NCBI GenBank assembly: GCA_005884685.1
Contig: VBAH01000049.1
Span: 1-64,000 of the forward strand
Length of the DNA stretch: 64,000 nt
Reading direction: 5' to 3'
Origin: Alphaproteobacteria bacterium
GTDB lineage: Bacteria > Pseudomonadota > Alphaproteobacteria > Rhizobiales > Xanthobacteraceae
The translations under genes were made by a program, and so were the position numbers. The notes beneath the pieces were generated by a model, which saw only the letters and a list, made by a program, of their open reading frames with translations, ran no database searches and was not told where the DNA came from. This document shows, piece after piece, positions 8,878 to 16,213 of this stretch (positions are counted from its first letter, which is position 1; each line of letters opens with the position of its first letter).

Positions 8878-10270
8878 CAGCCGCCCTTACGTTTTCTGGG
8901 GCCAGACGCAGTCATTGTGCGAGAAATGCCTCGCGCTGGTGCCGGCCAAGATCGCAATCCACGGCAACGAAGTCTGGTACGAGAAGCGCTGCCGCCAGCA
9001 CGGCGTGCAGTCGACCCTGATCTCGACCGATGCGGCGTACTGGCGGCTCTGCAAGGATTACATCAAGCCGGGCGACAAGCCGCTCGGCTTCCAGAGCCGC
9101 ACCGAATTCGGCTGCCCGTATGATTGCGGCCTGTGCCCGGACCACGAGCAGCATTCGTGCCTCGCGCTGATCGAGATCAACGAGCACTGCAACCTCACCT
9201 GCCCGGTGTGCTTTGCCGACTCCTCGCCGCAGAAATCGAAGCATCTGACCGTCGAGACGATGGCGCGCATGCTCGATGCGCTGGTCGCGAGCGAGGGCGA
9301 GCCCGACCTGCTTCAGATTTCCGGCGGCGAGCCGACGCTGCATCCGGATTTCTTCCGCATCCTCGACGAGGCGCGGTCGCGCCCGATTCGCCACGTGATG
9401 ATCAACACCAACGGCCTGCGCATCGCGCGCGAGCCGGACTTCGTCGCGCAACTGGCGGAGCGCAAACGCGGGCTCGAGGTCTACCTGCAGTTCGACTCGC
9501 TCGAACGCGACGCGCTGATGAACCTGCGCGGCGCGGATTTGCGGCGCGTGCGCCAGGGGGCGCTGGAAAATCTGGAACGGCACGGCATCTCGACCACGCT
9601 GGTGGTGACGGTGAAGCGCGGCGTGAACGAGGGCGAGATCGGCGCGCTCGTGCAGCATGCGCTGGAATGGCGTTGCGTGCGCGGCGTGACATTCCAGCCG
9701 GTGCAGGACGCCGGGCGCAACGAGGACTTCGACGCCAGGCGCGACCGCGTGCTGCTCTCCGATATCCGCCGCGCCGTGATCGCGGACTCAGGTGTGTTCG
9801 GCGCCGCCGACATGATCCCGCTGCCCTGCAATCCGGAGCAGATCTCGATCGCCTACGGCTTGCGCAACGGCCGGCAGGTGCTCCCGGTCACCTCGATGCT
9901 GTCGCGCGAGGAACTCGTTTCCACGTTGCCGAACACGATCAATTTCGAAAAGCAGCCGGTGCTGCGCGAGAAGTTCATCGAGCTGTTCTCGCTCTCGTCC
10001 GGGCCCAACAATTGCGCCGAGCGGCTGCACGAATTCCTCTGCTGCCTGCCCAAGGTCGAAGCGCCGGCCGCGCTCAGCTACGAGAACGTCTTCCGCGTCG
10101 CGATCGTGCAGTTCATGGACCGCTTCAATTTCTGCGTCGGCGGCGTCAAGCGCTCGTGCATCCACTTCGTGACGCCGCACGGACAGATCATACCGTTCGA
10201 TACCTACAACCTGTTCTATCGCAACGGCCGTATCGAACAGATTCGCGCCGCCATGAAGGCGGGGGCATGA
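8858..10270 (+). CDS. Radical SAM protein resembling tetraether lipid synthase (Tes/MJ0619 family)
   Basis: 470 residues. The radical SAM motif CNLTCPVC gives Cys111, Cys115 and Cys118, with the SAM-binding SGGEPT at 155-160. Upstream are extra cysteines: CEKC (21-24) with Cys45, as in a rubredoxin-like knuckle, and CPYDCGLC (86-93) with Cys101 for an auxiliary iron-sulfur cluster. This pattern, and the phrase CGLCPxHxQHxCLALIEI, is the signature of archaeal Tes/MJ0619, which joins lipid tails through radical chemistry. Several late cysteines (around CCLP and near GGVKRSC) may hold another cluster. That the bacterial protein acts on lipid chains is inference. It is coupled to the Lgt-like gene upstream and shares an ATGA overlap with the small membrane protein downstream. 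Confidence 0.8.
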   Translation: MNAPLRNSRPYVFWGQTQSLCEKCLALVPAKIAIHGNEVWYEKRCRQHGVQSTLISTDAAYWRLCKDYIKPGDKPLGFQSRTEFGCPYDCGLCPDHEQHSCLALIEINEHCNLTCPVCFADSSPQKSKHLTVETMARMLDALVASEGEPDLLQISGGEPTLHPDFFRILDEARSRPIRHVMINTNGLRIAREPDFVAQLAERKRGLEVYLQFDSLERDALMNLRGADLRRVRQGALENLERHGISTTLVVTVKRGVNEGEIGALVQHALEWRCVRGVTFQPVQDAGRNEDFDARRDRVLLSDIRRAVIADSGVFGAADMIPLPCNPEQISIAYGLRNGRQVLPVTSMLSREELVSTLPNTINFEKQPVLREKFIELFSLSSGPNNCAERLHEFLCCLPKVEAPAALSYENVFRVAIVQFMDRFNFCVGGVKRSCIHFVTPHGQIIPFDTYNLFYRNGRIEQIRAAMKAGA

Positions 10271-10542
10271 CCGTGAGCGATCCCGGCAGCCTGCCACGAT
10301 GGGTTGCGGGATATTCCACGACGCGACAGTTCATTCTGACTGCGATCGGGATCCTGCTGCTGGCGCCCGGGGCGTGTTCGCTGGTCTTCATCGCCGGCCA
10401 GCTTCTCCAGTGGATGAGCACCGGCCGGTTCGACGAATTCATCGGGTTTGCGGCCCTTGTCTGGGTCGTGAGCGCCATCATCGCGCTTCCGGGAATTCTG
10501 CTGATCGGGCACGCGCGCCGGAGCGCAGGAGACCGGAGATGA
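10267..10542 (+). CDS. PGxC two-helix membrane protein, copy 1 of 6
   Basis: 91 residues, two predicted transmembrane helices separated by a short polar loop (QWMSTGRFDEF) and an Arg-rich C-terminus (ARRSAGDRR), so both ends are probably cytoplasmic. Helix 1 carries LLLAPGACSLVF; helix 2 carries WVVSAIIALPG. Both motifs recur in the five following genes. The ATG overlaps the TGA of the Tes-like gene (ATGA at 10267-10270), so it belongs to that operon. I recognise no named family. The function is unknown; a role with the lipid-type enzymes upstream is inferred from linkage. Confidence 0.8.
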   Translation: MTVSDPGSLPRWVAGYSTTRQFILTAIGILLLAPGACSLVFIAGQLLQWMSTGRFDEFIGFAALVWVVSAIIALPGILLIGHARRSAGDRR

Positions 10543-10558
10543 AGCGGGACGCAGCCGC

Positions 10559-10834
10559 ATGAGCGCGGGCGACATTCCTCCGCCGGCCGCCCCGCCGGAG
10601 CGGGAGTACATCCTGGAAACGGGCGTGCTGATGTTCTTCGGCATCTGCTTCCTGTTTCCCGGCGCCTGCTCGCTCTACTTCATCATCGCGCTGACGATCG
10701 AGAAGCGCGGCAATCCGTTCTCCGATCCCTATGTGAGGATTTTCGCGGTGCTGTGGGTCATCTGCTTCGCCATCGCGGCGGTCGGGGTGGCGATGATCGT
10801 TGCGGCGCGCCGGCGACCGCGGAGATCGCCATGA
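10559..10834 (+). CDS. PGxC two-helix membrane protein, copy 2 of 6
   Basis: 91 residues with a Pro-rich N-terminal tail (DIPPPAAPPERE), helix 1 with FLFPGACSLYFI, a charged loop (EKRGNPFSD), helix 2 with LWVICFAIAAVG and a strongly basic C-terminus (AARRRPRRSP). It is a clear paralogue of the preceding and following genes. It starts 16 bases after copy 1 and ends in an ATGA overlap with copy 3. A purine stretch (AAGCGGGA) upstream may serve as ribosome binding site. Function unknown. Confidence 0.8.
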   Translation: MSAGDIPPPAAPPEREYILETGVLMFFGICFLFPGACSLYFIIALTIEKRGNPFSDPYVRIFAVLWVICFAIAAVGVAMIVAARRRPRRSP

Positions 10835-11088
10835 ACGCGCCGCCGGCAGAACCGCCGCGCCGCAGCGGCGCTCAAATCGCGCTGACGCTGCTCGGCGTCG
10901 TCCTGCTGCTGCCGGGCCTTTGCTCGCTGCTCACGATGCTGACGATGATCCAGGAGATGCGCGACGGCGATTCCCGCATGGTCGACTTCGCCGCAATATG
11001 GATCGTCACGTTCGCCATTTCGGCCGCCGGCCTCTGGCTGGTGATAACCCAGCGCAACAAGCGCAAGGACGCGGAGCCTCCGGCATGA
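10831..11088 (+). CDS. PGxC two-helix membrane protein, copy 3 of 6
   Basis: 85 residues: a short Pro-rich N-terminus, helix 1 with LLLPGLCSLLTM, loop QEMRDGDSRM, helix 2 with IWIVTFAISAAGLWLV and a charged tail (TQRNKRKDAE). The start overlaps the stop of copy 2 by four bases and its own stop overlaps copy 4 by four bases, so translation is probably coupled through the array. The sequence CGCGGAGA precedes the ATG. No named family recognised. Confidence 0.8.
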   Translation: MNAPPAEPPRRSGAQIALTLLGVVLLLPGLCSLLTMLTMIQEMRDGDSRMVDFAAIWIVTFAISAAGLWLVITQRNKRKDAEPPA

Positions 11089-11279
11089 AGATCCTCATGG
11101 TGCTGATCGGCCTGGTGCTGCTGCTGCCGGGGCTTTGCGCGGTGATCTACCTGGTCACGATGCTGCCGTTCCTGTGGGGCGATCCCGCCACGTTTGGCTT
11201 GCTGAGCCTGCTCTGGATCGTCTGCGGCTTCATTACCTACGGCGGCATCCGCCTGATCCAGCGTGGTGCCGGCAAATAG
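11085..11279 (+). CDS. PGxC two-helix membrane protein, copy 4 of 6 (minimal form)
   Basis: The shortest member at 64 residues. It has no N-terminal tail and starts directly in helix 1 (LVLLLPGLCAVIYL), followed by a short loop with WGDPATFG, helix 2 (LWIVCGFITYGGIRLI) and a short basic end (QRGAGK). It shows that the conserved unit is the two-helix hairpin itself. The ATGA overlap with copy 3 and GCGGAG upstream support the start. Confidence 0.78.
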   Translation: MKILMVLIGLVLLLPGLCAVIYLVTMLPFLWGDPATFGLLSLLWIVCGFITYGGIRLIQRGAGK

Positions 11280-11295
11280 ACGCGGGGAGGCGCCG

Positions 11296-11547
11296 GTGAG
11301 TTCGCCAGAATCAAATCCGCCACCGGTCGCGCCGCCGCCGCCGCCGCCGCGGCCCGGCCGCGTCGCGTCGGTTCTCTTGGCCTTGCTCGGCATCGTGATG
11401 CTGCTGCCGGGGATCTGCTCGATCGTTTTCATTGCCATCTTGCAGGGTGGCGGCGGCGACGGAGTCATCGGCTTGCTCTGGCTGGTCTGCTTCGCGATCT
11501 CGGCGGGCGGGATCGGGCTGATTGCGCACGCGGTGCGGGGGCGATGA
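11296..11547 (+). CDS. PGxC two-helix membrane protein, copy 5 of 6
   Basis: 83 residues from a GTG start, chosen because GGGGAGG lies six bases upstream; an in-frame GTG at 11263 lies inside copy 4. The N-terminus is a Pro-rich tail with a run of prolines, then helix 1 with MLLPGICSIVFI, a Gly-rich loop, helix 2 with LLWLVCFAISAGG and a basic end (AHAVRGR). It is the copy with the longest Pro-rich extension. Function unknown. Confidence 0.75.
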   Translation: MSSPESNPPPVAPPPPPPRPGRVASVLLALLGIVMLLPGICSIVFIAILQGGGGDGVIGLLWLVCFAISAGGIGLIAHAVRGR

Positions 11548-11551
11548 GCGG

Positions 11552-11773
11552 ATGGCGGAGCGCAGCGGCTGCGCAACGGCCTTGGTGGCGGTGGGCGGGC
11601 TGATCCTGACCCTGCCGGGACTGTGCCTGTTCTTCGCATTCGGCTCCGTGATGGAGCGCTATGTCCGGCCCTATCAAACGCTCATCGTCTGGGCGGCGGT
11701 CATCGGCCTGATCGGCATCGTCGGCTATCTGATTTACGACTTTTCGCGCGACCCGCCGCGGGGGCCGAACTAA
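11552..11773 (+). CDS. PGxC two-helix membrane protein, copy 6 of 6 (most diverged)
   Basis: 73 residues: helix 1 with LILTLPGLCLFFAF, loop MERYVRPYQ, helix 2 with LIGIVGYLIY and a polar tail (DFSRDPPRGPN). The helix 1 motif is kept, but the serine after the cysteine is lost and helix 2 lacks the FAIS signature. The ATG lies four bases after the stop of copy 5, behind GGGGGCG. It is the last gene before an 82-base gap and typA, so probably the operon end. Confidence 0.72.
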   Translation: MAERSGCATALVAVGGLILTLPGLCLFFAFGSVMERYVRPYQTLIVWAAVIGLIGIVGYLIYDFSRDPPRGPN

Positions 11774-11855
11774 CGATTGCCTTTCGGGGCTTCATCCCTA
11801 TATTGCGCTGCAAAATCGCCGCCTCACCGCGGCCCTTGACCCTTTGGAATCCTTC

Positions 11856-13682
11856 ATGAATCTCCGCAACGTGGCGATCATCGCCCACGTCGACCATGGC
11901 AAAACCACGCTGGTCGACCGGCTGCTGCAGCAATCCGGCACCTACCGCGACAACCAGCGTCAGGTCGAGCGCGCCATGGATTCCAACGATCTGGAGCGCG
12001 AGCGCGGTATCACGATCCTCGCCAAGGCGACCTCGATCCAGTGGAAGGATACGCGCATCAACATCGTCGACACGCCGGGCCATGCCGACTTCGGCGGCGA
12101 GGTCGAGCGCATCCTCAACATGGTGGACGGCGCGCTGGTGCTGGTCGACGCCGCCGAGGGGCCGCTGCCGCAGACCAAGTTCGTGGTGTCCAAGGCGCTC
12201 AAGATGGGGCTCAAGCCCATCGTGGTGATCAACAAGGTCGACCGGCCGGATGCGCGCCCGGTTGAAGTCGTGAACGAGGTGTTCGACCTGTTCGCCGCGC
12301 TCGATGCGACCGACGAGCAGCTCGACTTTCCGATCCTCTACGGCTCCGCCAAGCAGGGCTGGATGGCGGCGAGCCTCGACGGCTCGCACGGCGATGGCAT
12401 GAAGCCGCTGTTCGACCTGATCCTCAGTCACGTCAAGGCGCCGGTGGTCGAGGAAGGGCCGTTCCGCCTGCTCGGCACGATCCTCGAAGCCAACCCGTAT
12501 CTCGGGCGCGTCATCACCGGCCGCATCTCGTCGGGTTCGGTCAAGCCGAACCAGACCGTGAAGGTGCTCGACCACGAGGGCCGGCTGGTCGAAGCGGGCC
12601 GCATCATGAAGGTGCTGGCGTTCCGCGGGCTGGAACGCGTGCCGATCGACGAGGCCTCGGCCGGCGACATCGTGGCGCTCGCCGGCCTGCCGAATGCGAC
12701 CGTCGCGCACACCATCTGCGCGCCCGAGGTCGAGACGCCGATCCCGGCGCAGCCGATCGATCCGCCGACCTTGGCGATGACGTTCCGCGTGAACGACTCG
12801 CCGCTCGCCGGCACCGAGGGCGACAAGGTTACCGGCCGGATGATCCGCGACCGTCTGCTGCGCGAGGCCGAGGGCAACGTGGCGCTGCGCGTGCGCGAGT
12901 CCGACGAGAACGACTGGATGGAGGTCGCCGGCCGCGGCGAACTGCAGCTCGGCATCCTGATCGAGACGATGCGGCGCGAGGGCTTCGAGCTTTCCGTGTC
13001 ACGCCCGAAGGTGCTGCTGCGCCGCAACGAGGCAGGCGAACTGGAAGAGCCGCTCGAAGAGGTCGTGATCGACGTCGACGAGGAGCATTCCGGCGTCGTG
13101 GTGCAGAAGATGTCGGAGCGCAAGGCCGAGCTCGTCGAGATGCGGCCGTCCGGCGGGCATCGCACGCGGCTCGTGTTCTTCGCGCCGACCCGCGGTTTGA
13201 TCGGCTACCAGGGCGAACTGCTCACCGACACGCGCGGCACCGCGATCATGAACCGCCTGTTCCACGGCTATACGGCGCACAAGGGCGAGATCGAGGGCCG
13301 CCGCAACGGCGTGCTCATCTCCAACGACCAGGGCGACGCCGTCGCCTACGCGATGTGGAAGCTGGAGGACCGCGGCCCGATGATGATCGAGCCCGGCTGG
13401 AAGGTCTACCGCGGCATGATCGTCGGCGAGCACACGCGCGGCAACGATCTCGAGATCAACGTGCTCAAGGGCAAGCAACTCACCAATATCCGCACCACCT
13501 CGAAGGACGAGGCGGTGCGGCTCACGCCGCCGATCCGCATGACGCTCGAGAAGGCGCTCGCCTATATCCAGGACGACGAGCTGGTCGAGGTGACGCCGAA
13601 GTCGATAAGGCTGCGCAAGAAACTGCTCGATGCGAACGAGCGCAAGCGCGCCGAGCGTGCGAAGGAAGCCGAGACGGTGTGA
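11856..13682 (+). CDS. typA: Ribosome-associated GTPase TypA/BipA
   Basis: A translational GTPase of 608 residues that binds the ribosome in a GTP-dependent way and supports 50S assembly and stress growth. Walker A is AHVDHGKTT (10-18), with the DTPGHADF switch II and NKVD base-recognition motifs, followed by EF-G-like domains and the BipA-specific C-terminal domain ([10 protein letters not shown]). The ATG at 11856 begins the usual [11 protein letters not shown]; a TTG four codons upstream is less likely. It is probably transcribed independently of the small membrane proteins before it. Confidence 0.95.
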   Translation: MNLRNVAIIAHVDHGKTTLVDRLLQQSGTYRDNQRQVERAMDSNDLERERGITILAKATSIQWKDTRINIVDTPGHADFGGEVERILNMVDGALVLVDAAEGPLPQTKFVVSKALKMGLKPIVVINKVDRPDARPVEVVNEVFDLFAALDATDEQLDFPILYGSAKQGWMAASLDGSHGDGMKPLFDLILSHVKAPVVEEGPFRLLGTILEANPYLGRVITGRISSGSVKPNQTVKVLDHEGRLVEAGRIMKVLAFRGLERVPIDEASAGDIVALAGLPNATVAHTICAPEVETPIPAQPIDPPTLAMTFRVNDSPLAGTEGDKVTGRMIRDRLLREAEGNVALRVRESDENDWMEVAGRGELQLGILIETMRREGFELSVSRPKVLLRRNEAGELEEPLEEVVIDVDEEHSGVVVQKMSERKAELVEMRPSGGHRTRLVFFAPTRGLIGYQGELLTDTRGTAIMNRLFHGYTAHKGEIEGRRNGVLISNDQGDAVAYAMWKLEDRGPMMIEPGWKVYRGMIVGEHTRGNDLEINVLKGKQLTNIRTTSKDEAVRLTPPIRMTLEKALAYIQDDELVEVTPKSIRLRKKLLDANERKRAERAKEAETV

Positions 13683-13811
13683 ATCGCGGACACGCCAGTC
13701 CCGTTTTGTGACACGCGGCGCGCTCTCCGGCGGCACTTTTCCCGCACCAAGTCAAGAGTCCCGACGCCGCAATGCACCTGCTGATGCAGCCGCGCCACGC
13801 TGTTCAAATCG

Positions 13812-13827
13812 TTAACTGTCCGTTAAC
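13812..13827 (+). promoter_or_regulatory. CtrA-type binding box (TTAAC-N6-TTAAC)
   Basis: TTAAC, six bases, TTAAC: an exact match to the full CtrA consensus of alphaproteobacteria. It lies 45 bases before the GNAT start at 13872, in a 189-base gap after typA, a position suited to direct promoter control. Occupancy and the sign of regulation cannot be read from sequence. Confidence 0.65.
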
Positions 13828-13871
13828 AGAGGGCTTGAAACTCACCCCGGCACTTTGCTTGAATTCGACTC

Positions 13872-14381
13872 ATGAGCACGACCCTCATCGAGATTCGCCG
13901 CGCCAAGCCAGCCGATGCCACTTTGGTCGCGGCAGCTCATGATTCGGCTTGGCGGACCTCCTACCGCGGCATCATCCCCGGCCCCGAGCTCGAGAAGCTG
14001 ATCAGCCGGCGCGGCCCGGGCTGGTGGGAGAACGCCATCGCCAAAGGGAGCCGCGTGGCGCTGCTGCAGTTCGGCGATCGCGTCGCGGGCTATGCGAACT
14101 ACGGGCGCAACCGCGCGCGCAGCCTCGTCTACGACGGCGAGATCTACGAGCTTTATCTCTGTCCCGAATTTCAGGGCCTTGGCTTCGGCCGGCGCCTGTT
14201 CACCGCGGCGCGGCGCGACCTTGCGCAGAGCGGATTGAAGACCCTGGTGATCTGGGCGCTCTCCGACAACGAGCCGGCGGTCGCGTTCTACAAGGCGCTC
14301 GGTGGGCGGGCGGTCGCCCGCTCCTCGGAACGCTTCGGGCAGAAGAGCCTCGATAAGGTGGCGTTCGGCTGGCAGAACTAA
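13872..14381 (+). CDS. GNAT-family N-acetyltransferase
   Basis: 169 residues with the acetyl-CoA-binding A motif region (CPEFQGLGFGRRLF, with the Q/R-x-x-G-x-G/A pattern) and the ALSDNEPAVAFYKALGG segment typical of RimI-like GNAT enzymes. The acceptor may be a protein N-terminus, an amino acid or an antibiotic; sequence does not decide. It is a single gene preceded by a CtrA-type box and followed by a palindromic repeat, so it may be expressed in a cell-cycle-dependent way (inference). Confidence 0.88.
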   Translation: MSTTLIEIRRAKPADATLVAAAHDSAWRTSYRGIIPGPELEKLISRRGPGWWENAIAKGSRVALLQFGDRVAGYANYGRNRARSLVYDGEIYELYLCPEFQGLGFGRRLFTAARRDLAQSGLKTLVIWALSDNEPAVAFYKALGGRAVARSSERFGQKSLDKVAFGWQN

Positions 14382-14388
14382 ACCCACT

Positions 14389-14467
14389 CCGCTCATTCCC
14401 GCGTAAGCGGGAATCCAGTTCTTCGTTTGCCTGGCCCCTGGGTCCCCGCTTTCGCGGGGACGAGCGG
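14389..14467. repeat. Dispersed palindromic repeat, family A copy 1
   Basis: Bracketed by CCGCTC and GAGCGG. It contains two hairpins, CCCGCGTAAGCGGG and CCCCGCTTTCGCGGGG, joined by a CCAG/CTGG spacer. It lies between convergent genes and could also act as a terminator. The same architecture recurs at eight other sites in this window. Confidence 0.85.
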
Positions 14468-14475
14468 TCGAACAA

Positions 14476-15360
14476 TTACAGCGCCGGCGCCGGCACGCCG
14501 CGTATTGCACAAGCCGCACGCAGCGTATTCACCAGCAAACACGCGATCGTCATCGGGCCGACACCGCCGGGCACCGGCGTGATTGCGCCCGCGACCTGTT
14601 CGGCTTCGGCGAACGCTACGTCGCCGACGATGCGGCTCTTGCCGTCCGCGCCGGCGACGCGATTGATGCCGACATCGATCACGGCCGCGCCCGGCTTGAT
14701 CCACGCGCCGCGCACCATTTCGGGCCGCCCGACCGCCGCGAACAGGAGGTCGGCGCGGCGCACGACCTCGGCCAGGTCGCGCGTCTTCGAATGCGCCACC
14801 GTGACGGTGGCGTTCTCGGCGAGCAGCAGCTGGATCAGCGGCTTGCCGACGATGTTGGAGCGCCCGAGCACCACCGCCTCCATGCCGGCGAGCGACGCAT
14901 GCACCGTCTTCGCAAGCATCACGCAGCCGAGCGGCGTGCAGGGTGTCAGCGCCGGCAGACCGGTCGCGAGCCTGCCGGCGTTCAGCGGATGAAAGCCATC
15001 GACGTCCTTGGCCGGATCGACCGCGCTCAGCACTTTCTGGCTGTCGATCTGCGGCGGCAGCGGAAGCTGCACCAGGATGCCATGGACCGCCGGATCGGCG
15101 TTGAGTGTATCGACCAGGGCAAGCAGCTCGCTTTCCGAAACGGACTCCGGCAGGCGGTGATCGAACGACCGCATGCCGGCCTCTTCCGTCTGCTTCGCTT
15201 TCGAGCGCACGTAGACGGCGCTCGCCGGATTTTCGCCGACCAGCACGACCGCGAGGCCGGGCGTCAGGTTGTGCTCACGTGCGAGCCGCTGCACCTCTGC
15301 GGCAACGCGCGCACGCAACTGCGCCGCGATCGCCTTGCCGTCGATGATGCGTGCGGTCAT
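14476..15360 (-). CDS. folD: Bifunctional methylenetetrahydrofolate dehydrogenase/cyclohydrolase
   Basis: FolD interconverts 5,10-methylene-, methenyl- and 10-formyl-tetrahydrofolate, using NADP, in the cytoplasm. 294 residues, normal length. Conserved segments are visible: [13 protein letters not shown] with the catalytic Lys, [21 protein letters not shown], the Rossmann GRSNIVGKP and the C-terminal [10 protein letters not shown]. The start is placed at MTARIIDGK, as in relatives; a longer frame upstream has no family similarity. The DUF167 gene lies 11 bases upstream on the same strand, suggesting one transcript with the yggT-like gene. Confidence 0.96.
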   Translation of the reverse strand: MTARIIDGKAIAAQLRARVAAEVQRLAREHNLTPGLAVVLVGENPASAVYVRSKAKQTEEAGMRSFDHRLPESVSESELLALVDTLNADPAVHGILVQLPLPPQIDSQKVLSAVDPAKDVDGFHPLNAGRLATGLPALTPCTPLGCVMLAKTVHASLAGMEAVVLGRSNIVGKPLIQLLLAENATVTVAHSKTRDLAEVVRRADLLFAAVGRPEMVRGAWIKPGAAVIDVGINRVAGADGKSRIVGDVAFAEAEQVAGAITPVPGGVGPMTIACLLVNTLRAACAIRGVPAPAL

Positions 15361-15371
15361 GACGATCACGT

Positions 15372-15692
15372 CTATCCCGCGCTGACAAGATTCTCCAGCG
15401 CCGCGCCGAGCGCGGCTCCGTCGCCCCCGATCGTCACGCGCTTGATGCGGGACGTCGCCCCACTGACGATGTCTACCTGGGACGGCGGGACACCGAGCGC
15501 TTTGGCGAGAAGGCGGCACAGGGCCTCATTAGCCGCGCCCTCGTGCGGCGCGGCGCGCACGCGCGCCTTCAGCACCGCGCGGCCATCGGCAAGCGTCTCG
15601 ATGCCGTCGATCGCGTCGCGGCCCCCCTTCGGCGTCAGGCGCACCGCGACCACGACGCCATCCGCGGCGGCCGACCAGGCGCACGCCGCCAT
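15372..15692 (-). CDS. DUF167 (YggU-family) protein
   Basis: A small basic protein of 106 residues with the DUF167 core: [14 protein letters not shown] near the N-terminus, [15 protein letters not shown] in the middle and a late [16 protein letters not shown]. The biochemical role of this widespread family is not established. The start ATG at 15692 sits six bases after the stop of the YggT-type gene. The yggT-yggU pair is a common arrangement in Proteobacteria, and here folD follows. Confidence 0.9.
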   Translation of the reverse strand: MAACAWSAAADGVVVAVRLTPKGGRDAIDGIETLADGRAVLKARVRAAPHEGAANEALCRLLAKALGVPPSQVDIVSGATSRIKRVTIGGDGAALGAALENLVSAG

Positions 15693-15697
15693 GGAGG

Positions 15698-15988
15698 TCA
15701 GATCACGTTCGGATAGATGTAGTAGAGGATGACGCGCTCGATCAGGAAGATGATCAGGATCAGGATCACCGGCGAGATGTCGATGCCGCCGAGGTTCGGC
15801 ATCATGCTGCGGATCGGGCGCAGGGCCGGCTCGGTGATGCGATAGAGGAACTCGCCGACGCTGTGGACGAACGGGTTGCGGGTGTTCACCACATTGAAGG
15901 CGATCAGCCACGACAGGACCGCCGCGGCGATCAGCAGCCAGACATAAATCTGCAGGGCGAGCAGGATGACATCGAGAATGGCGCGCAT
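15698..15988 (-). CDS. YggT-family inner membrane protein
   Basis: 96 residues with two hydrophobic helices (ILLALQIYVWLLIAAAVLSW and ISPVILILIIFLIERVILY) around the conserved FLYRITEPALRPIR loop that defines the YggT family. The family is linked to osmotic tolerance and envelope processes in other bacteria, with no defined biochemical activity. First gene of a probable yggT-DUF167-folD transcript; the tRNA-Ala gene lies 66 bases upstream on the same strand. Confidence 0.92.
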   Translation of the reverse strand: MRAILDVILLALQIYVWLLIAAAVLSWLIAFNVVNTRNPFVHSVGEFLYRITEPALRPIRSMMPNLGGIDISPVILILIIFLIERVILYYIYPNVI

Positions 15989-16054
15989 GGACGATCCCGT
16001 TTAGGCGGGAGAGGTGTAGCGGTAGCGGCGTTCGGGAACAAGAACCAGAAGAAC

Positions 16055-16130
16055 TGGTGGAGCCAGGCGGGATCGAACCGCCGACCTCCTCATTGCGAAC
16101 GAGGCGCTCTCCCAGCTGAGCTATGGCCCC
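16055..16130 (-). tRNA. tRNA-Ala (CGC anticodon)
   Basis: A complete 76-base cloverleaf on the minus strand with encoded CCA. Acceptor stem GGGGCCA pairs with TGGCTCC and includes the G3-U70 wobble pair that identifies alanine tRNAs. The D arm is GCTC/GAGC, the anticodon loop TTCGCAA gives anticodon CGC (reads GCG), and the T arm is GGCGG TTCGATC CCGCC. All stems pair. Confidence 0.97.
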
Positions 16131-16213
16131 TAAAGGACACGCAAAAACGCGAAAACATGCGCCCCGCGCGGCTCTCCAGTGTGGGGGTCATTTACGGCCG
16201 GGGGGTAGGGGTG

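Noticed and set aside
10267-11773. The six small proteins read as one frameshifted large membrane protein
   Set aside because: Each has its own start, most with ribosome-binding purines or ATGA overlaps, and each repeats the same two-helix unit. A broken large gene would not give six aligned paralogues.
10267-11773. PGxC as a canonical lipobox
   Set aside because: The position before Cys is Leu or Ile in four copies, and the cysteine lies within the first helix without a normal signal-peptide end. Standard signal peptidase II processing is unlikely, so any lipidation is only a hypothesis.
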